DNA from: an uncultured Lysobacterales bacterium
GTDB taxonomy: Bacteria > Pseudomonadota > Gammaproteobacteria > Xanthomonadales > SZUA-36
Assembly: GCA_937974465.1 (NCBI GenBank)
Contig: CALJWY010000173.1
Location: forward strand, 1-8,841
DNA length: 8,841 bases
Direction: 5' to 3'
The position numbers and the translations under genes are program-made. Below are positions 5,986 through 8,841 of the stretch, one piece after another. The notes below the pieces were generated by a model. The model made no database searches. It was not told the DNA's origin and saw nothing but the letters and a program-made list of their open reading frames with translations. Numbering within the stretch: position 1 is the stretch's first letter; every line of letters begins with the position of its first letter.

Positions 5986-6978
5986 ATGTTTCGAATCTTC
6001 CGCAAGAAAAACAAACAATCCGGGGAACTCCAGGATGTGCAGCTGCGACCGATTGAACAATCGGGTGTGGATCCATTGGAAAAACGTCTCGAGGACTCCC
6101 GCCAGACCATTGGCAAACGTCTGACCTCGCTCATCAGCGGGCACAGCAATATCAATGAAGACCTGCTTGATGAACTGGAAACCACCTTGTTAACAGCTGA
6201 TGTCGGGGTCAAGGCAAGTCTCGGGATCATGGATAACCTGCGCAACGCGATCACCAACGGCGTGATCAAGGATCCTCAGGCCCTGCTGCCGGCCGTTCAA
6301 GCCGAGCTTTATGAATTGATTGAACCCTGTGAACAATTACTGGCCGTTGATCCCAGCCGCAAGCCCTATGTCATCCTGATGGTTGGCATCAACGGGGCCG
6401 GCAAAACAACCACCATCGGCAAGCTGGCGCAACGATTCAAGGAGGAAGGCCTGTCGGTGATGCTGGCAGCGGGCGACACCTTCCGGGCCGCCGCCGTTGA
6501 ACAGCTGAAATCATGGGGCAATAGAAATGACATACCGGTAGTCTCTCAGGGTACCGGGGCAGATTCCGCAGCGGTTATCTTTGATGCCATCGAATCCGCC
6601 AAGGCGCGCGGCGTCGATGTGTTGATTGCCGATACGGCAGGCCGCCTGCACACCCAGTCAAACCTGATGGATGAGCTGAAAAAGATTCGCCGGGTGATGG
6701 GCCGGGTTGATGAAACCGCGCCACACGAGGTGATGCTGGTGGTTGATGCCGGTACCGGCACCAATGCGCTGAACCAGGCGCAGCACTTCAACGAGGCCGT
6801 CAAGGTAACGGGCATCACGATTACCAAGCTGGATGGCACGGCACGTGGCGGCATGCTATTCGCCATCGCCAGTGAGCTTGGCATGCCGATTCGTTTTATC
6901 GGTGTCGGTGAAGCCGCCAAGGACCTGAGGCCTTTTGATGCAGGCACATTTATCAATGCAATTCTGCCGCTGGATTGA
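5986..6978 (+). CDS. ftsY: Signal recognition particle receptor FtsY
   Basis: The SRP-receptor GTPase that pairs with Ffh at the membrane to deliver ribosomes making inner-membrane proteins. The 330-residue protein has a short basic N-terminus (MFRIFRKKNK, a likely membrane-targeting patch), a helical N domain at about 28-120 (LLDELETTLLTADVG at 60-74), then the G domain: P-loop GINGAGKTT at 134-142, DTFRAAAVEQL at 164-174, DTAGR at 216-220, TKLDGTARGG at 280-289 and GVGE at 306-309, ending at LRPFD. The long acidic A domain of E. coli FtsY (497 residues) is almost absent, a common shorter form. The start is the ATG at 5986, with only a weak AGG ten bases upstream. Downstream there is mutY instead of the ftsE-ftsX pair seen in E. 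coli. Confidence 0.97.
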   Translation: MFRIFRKKNKQSGELQDVQLRPIEQSGVDPLEKRLEDSRQTIGKRLTSLISGHSNINEDLLDELETTLLTADVGVKASLGIMDNLRNAITNGVIKDPQALLPAVQAELYELIEPCEQLLAVDPSRKPYVILMVGINGAGKTTTIGKLAQRFKEEGLSVMLAAGDTFRAAAVEQLKSWGNRNDIPVVSQGTGADSAAVIFDAIESAKARGVDVLIADTAGRLHTQSNLMDELKKIRRVMGRVDETAPHEVMLVVDAGTGTNALNQAQHFNEAVKVTGITITKLDGTARGGMLFAIASELGMPIRFIGVGEAAKDLRPFDAGTFINAILPLD

Positions 6979-7013
6979 TCCACTGTCACTCCAGCAGAAC
7001 CAGTGCCATGCCT

Positions 7014-7115
7014 GGAAAATTTGGCACCATTCCCGAAAAATTGTCGCCATTCCCGAAAAATTGTCGCCATTCCCGAAAATTGACGTCATTCCCCAAAAAA
7101 TTAACGTCATTCCCG
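7014..7115. repeat. Tandem array of five degenerate ~20-bp units
   Basis: Units read AAAAATTGTCGCCATTCCCG with small changes. The two middle copies (7036-7055 and 7056-7075) are identical; the first (7014-7035) has TTTGGCACC, the fourth (7076-7094) ATTGACGTC and the fifth (7095-7115) ATTAACGTC. The last unit runs into a full palindrome at 7109-7128. Each unit thus carries the left arm ATTCCC of that palindrome. The array fills the ftsY-mutY spacer and encodes nothing convincing; open frames through it on both strands are artefacts of the repeat. Confidence 0.85.
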
Positions 7116-7128
7116 CGAAGGCGGGAAT
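7109..7128. repeat. Palindromic repeat ATTCCC-N8-GGGAAT
   Basis: ATTCCCGC-GAAG-GCGGGAAT forms an 8-bp stem with a 4-base loop. The sequence context (CGTCATTCCCGCGAAGGCGGGAATCC) is a dispersed intergenic palindrome found in many proteobacteria, and it fits the Neisseria dRS3 consensus ATTCCC-N8-GGGAAT. It ends 24 bases before the mutY start, so it could fold in the mutY leader. No T tract follows, so it is not a typical terminator. Confidence 0.8.
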
Positions 7129-7138
7129 CCCCTCAACC

Positions 7139-7144
7139 CGGATG
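7139..7144 (+). promoter_or_regulatory. Probable ribosome binding site for the mutY TTG start
   Basis: GGATGA with eight bases to TTG at 7153. It is a weak match, but no ATG or GTG exists in frame between the upstream TAA at 7102 and the first conserved residues. Confidence 0.5.
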
Positions 7145-7152
7145 AAACCACA

Positions 7153-8202
7153 TTGACCCTGCCTCCATTTTCAACACGACTACTGCAATGGTGGGATCAA
7201 AATGGCCGTAAAGATCTGCCGTGGCAACACCCACGAACACCCTATCGCGTGTGGGTTTCGGAAATCATGTTGCAGCAAACCCAGGTCAAGACCGTTATCC
7301 CCTATTTCAATAATTTCCTGGAACGGTTTCCTGATATTGAGACCCTGGCCGGCGCAACCCCCGATGAGGTCATGTCGTTCTGGTCCGGACTCGGCTATTA
7401 CGCCCGCGCGCGTAACCTGCTGAAGACCGCCATCATTTGTCAGCAGGAGTATGCATCCGACCTACCGCAAACCCCCGAGTTACTGGCCAGCCTGCCGGGA
7501 ATCGGCAAAAGCACCGCAAACGCCATCTATTCGCAGGCACATGACAGACCCGCTGTAGTGTTGGACGGAAATGTGAAACGAGTATTGGCCCGCTACGTTG
7601 CCATCGAGGGCTGGCCCGGTAAGTCCAGCGTCCATCAGCAACTTTGGCGCGAGGCCAAAGCCCTGCTGCCAGTAAACCGTGGCGCGGATTATACGCAGGC
7701 AGTCATGGACCTGGGAGCGACCGTTTGCACACGTACAAAACCGGCATGTGAACAATGTCCGGTTTCCGCTAACTGCCAGGCATATGCTGGCAACAGCGTC
7801 GAGCGCTTCCCTGCCCGTCGGCCAAAGCTCAAGAAAACCAGTCAATCATTCCGTGTGCTGATCCTGACCGATGGCAAAGGTGGCGTCATGCTTGAACGAC
7901 GCCCGCCAGCGGGTATCTGGGGTGGCCTGTGGTCTTTACCTGCAGATGAGCCAGGCAAACCCGCACACAAACAACTCGGTCTGGAGCTGGACAAGCTGAC
8001 GGTGTTGCCGGATCTGCAACATCAGCTGACGCATATAGATATGACCATACAGCCATTAATTACAGATTCAGAATTTGCACCGGGAAGAGTAGAATGTACC
8101 TCTGGCCAACGCTGGTTTACGCGTCAGCAATGGCCAGAGCTTGGTCTACCCAAACCGGTAAGACAGCTATTGGAAACTTATTTGGAGAGTGTTGAAAAAT
8201 GA
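7153..8202 (+). CDS. mutY: A/G-specific adenine DNA glycosylase MutY
   Basis: Removes adenine mispaired with 8-oxoguanine, preventing G:C to T:A mutations. The 349-residue protein keeps E. coli numbering: K20 in GRKDLPW, catalytic E37 in SEIMLQQTQV, GLGYYARARNL at 79-89, helix-hairpin-helix LPGIGKSTANAI at 114-125, D138 in LDGNVKRVLAR, and the [4Fe-4S] ligands C192, C199, C202 and C208. The C-terminal NUDIX-like 8-oxoG recognition domain covers about 231-345 (RRPPAGIWGGLWSLP at 249-263); the FSH loop of E. coli is LTH here (292-294), a mild variant. The start is TTG at 7153, which gives the same N-terminal length as E. coli MutY; no ATG or GTG is available upstream. The stop overlaps the yggX ATG (ATGA), indicating coupled translation. 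Confidence 0.97.
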   Translation: MTLPPFSTRLLQWWDQNGRKDLPWQHPRTPYRVWVSEIMLQQTQVKTVIPYFNNFLERFPDIETLAGATPDEVMSFWSGLGYYARARNLLKTAIICQQEYASDLPQTPELLASLPGIGKSTANAIYSQAHDRPAVVLDGNVKRVLARYVAIEGWPGKSSVHQQLWREAKALLPVNRGADYTQAVMDLGATVCTRTKPACEQCPVSANCQAYAGNSVERFPARRPKLKKTSQSFRVLILTDGKGGVMLERRPPAGIWGGLWSLPADEPGKPAHKQLGLELDKLTVLPDLQHQLTHIDMTIQPLITDSEFAPGRVECTSGQRWFTRQQWPELGLPKPVRQLLETYLESVEK

Positions 8203-8477
8203 CGGAAAGACTGGTGCATTGTGAACTACTGAAAGAGGAGCTACCCGGTCTGACGTTTCAAACCTATCCGGGCGATTTGGGCAAAAGGATTTTCGATCAT
8301 ATCTCCATGCAGGCGTGGCAGAAATGGCTTGCCCATCAAACCATTTTGATCAACGAGCACCGCCTCAGCCCGATAGAACCGGAACACAGAAAATTCCTCG
8401 AAGGCGAGATGGAAAAGTTCTTCTTCGGCGAAGGCTCAGCAATACCCGAAGGATATGTGCCCGAAGATTACAAATAA
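8199..8477 (+). CDS. yggX: Probable Fe(2+)-trafficking protein YggX
   Basis: A 92-residue small cytoplasmic protein that in enteric bacteria protects iron-sulphur clusters from oxidative damage and is linked to iron supply. It aligns along its whole length with E. coli YggX: conserved Cys8 in VHCELLKEE, FQTYPGDLGKRI at 20-31, the core helix AWQKWLAHQTILINEHRL at 39-56, EHRKFLEGEMEKFFFG at 62-77, and the ending EGYVPEDYK. It overlaps mutY by four bases (ATGA), the common mutY-yggX operon; since MutY carries a [4Fe-4S] cluster and both respond to oxidative damage, the pairing makes sense. No clear terminator follows. Confidence 0.96.
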   Translation: MTERLVHCELLKEELPGLTFQTYPGDLGKRIFDHISMQAWQKWLAHQTILINEHRLSPIEPEHRKFLEGEMEKFFFGEGSAIPEGYVPEDYK

Positions 8478-8489
8478 GACGCATAATTC

Positions 8490-8518
8490 TTGACTTAAAC
8501 CCGTCGAAACGGTTTAAT
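8490..8518 (+). promoter_or_regulatory. Promoter of tRNA-Phe with GC-rich discriminator
   Basis: TTGACT at 8490-8495, a 17-base spacer and TTTAAT at 8513-8518, followed by ACCGCGC, the type of GC-rich discriminator seen in stringently controlled stable-RNA promoters. The spacer holds AAACC(C)GT-CGAA-ACGGTTT, an imperfect inverted repeat running into the -10. Start of transcription would be near 8525, giving a roughly 30-base 5' leader with a small CTCTG-ATTC-CAGAG hairpin (8527-8540) for RNase P to remove. Confidence 0.8.
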
Positions 8519-8554
8519 ACCGCGCTCTCTGATTCCAGAGACGCAGGACAATAT

Positions 8555-8630
8555 GGCCAGATAGCTCAGTTGGTAGAGCAGCGGATTGAAAATCCGCGTG
8601 TCGGTGGTTCGATTCCACCTCTGGCCACCA
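8555..8630 (+). tRNA. tRNA-Phe (GAA)
   Basis: A 76-base cloverleaf. Acceptor GGCCAGA pairs with TCTGGCC; the D arm is GCTC-AGTTGGTA-GAGC; the anticodon arm GCGGA-TTGAAAA-TCCGC carries GAA at 8588-8590; the variable loop is GTGTC; the T arm is GGTGG-TTCGATT-CCACC; discriminator A is followed by an encoded CCA. All stems are perfect. It sits 77 bases after yggX behind its own promoter. Confidence 0.98.
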
Positions 8631-8841
8631 TTTCTTTATTTGGGGTTTCGTCACCCGGATGCGCGTATCTCACAAGCGTTACGCTGTTTTAAGCTAAAGA
8701 AACATCCCCCTGATCGCAGCCATTTGCGGTTCAACACGCTCAGCATCAGGCGTTTCATCGGTGAGACCTATATCGCAGTATTCAGTTGTAAAGCTTGCGG
8801 TAGTGAAGTGCTTAAAGAGTTGACGAACTCGCCCTGAAGCG
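8631..8841. other. tRNA-Phe 3' flank, no supported gene
   Basis: The 211 bases after the tRNA hold no recognisable gene. A T-rich stretch (TTTCTTTATTT) follows the CCA at once without a hairpin. Inverted arms CCTGAT (8709-8714) and ATCAGG (8745-8750) enclose a smaller CGCA/TGCG stem, but no T tract follows. The 3' side of tRNA-Phe is a usual integration site for islands; no repeat of the tRNA end is seen within the window. Confidence 0.5.

Noticed and set aside
5802..6269. Minus-strand frame spanning the rsmD-ftsY intergenic region
   Set aside because: It is serine/arginine-rich shadow composition and overlaps the ftsY start; no recognisable domain.
7081..7088. Perfect 8-bp palindrome TGACGTCA as an operator
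   Set aside because: It arises from a unit of the tandem repeat and is too short to be significant alone.
6546..7110. Minus-strand frames across ftsY and the repeat array (FREW/FGNG-like peptide repeats)
   Set aside because: They are antisense shadows of ftsY plus translation of the 20-bp tandem repeat; no ribosome binding site or family is seen.
7014..7128. CRISPR array
   Set aside because: The units follow each other directly with no unique spacers, and no cas genes are present.
6935..7156. Plus-strand frame through the repeat array ending VIPAKAGIPSTRMKPH
   Set aside because: This is the usual artefact of reading the dispersed palindrome as protein; it overlaps ftsY and the mutY start.
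8586..8837. Plus-strand frame ending in CKACGSEVLKELTNSP, resembling a zinc-ribbon fragment
   Set aside because: Its start lies inside the tRNA and only one CxxC is present; no second Cys pair or known family is seen.
8694..8841. Minus-strand open frame running off the right end (ending DAERVEPQMAAIRGMFL)
   Set aside because: It is about 48 codons with no recognisable motif; an open frame this long arises by chance often enough. It could be the C-terminus of a gene beyond the window, which only more sequence can show.

Overview
The window is ordinary, densely packed chromosome from a gammaproteobacterium. The grounds are the YfhL/Alvin-type ferredoxin next to coaD, divergent rsmD and ftsY, a mutY-yggX pair with a 4-base overlap, and a tRNA-Phe with an encoded CCA. 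The genus cannot be fixed from the sequence. The coaD-ferredoxin-ggt order also occurs, as I recall, in Pseudomonas. No phage, plasmid, CRISPR, toxin-antitoxin or defence genes are visible.

Left part (1-1259, plus strand): the C-terminal part of an amidohydrolase-superfamily protein entering from outside the window, a perfect rho-independent terminator, and a 60-residue membrane protein. A strong GC-rich hairpin separates these from the converging minus-strand genes.

Central part (1260-5788, minus strand, read right to left): rsmD (16S rRNA methyltransferase), its terminator, then a tight run of coaD (CoA synthesis), a 2[4Fe-4S] ferredoxin, ggt (exported gamma-glutamyltransferase) and an exported M20-family amidohydrolase. 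Gaps are 2 bases, a 3-base overlap and 27 bases, so these four are probably one transcript. The last two could work together outside the cytoplasm, splitting gamma-glutamyl compounds and N-acyl amino acids or peptides. Every gene in this run starts with TTG or GTG.

Right part (5986-8841, plus strand): ftsY (SRP receptor GTPase), a non-coding spacer with a 20-bp tandem array built from half of a known type of palindromic repeat, mutY (adenine glycosylase, TTG start), yggX (oxidative iron protection), and tRNA-Phe(GAA) behind a near-consensus promoter. The last 211 bases hold no gene I can support.

Nothing here amounts to a new biological system. The best leads are the tandem half-palindrome array, the run of weak start codons, the apparent loss of metal-binding histidines in the first protein, and the small membrane protein.
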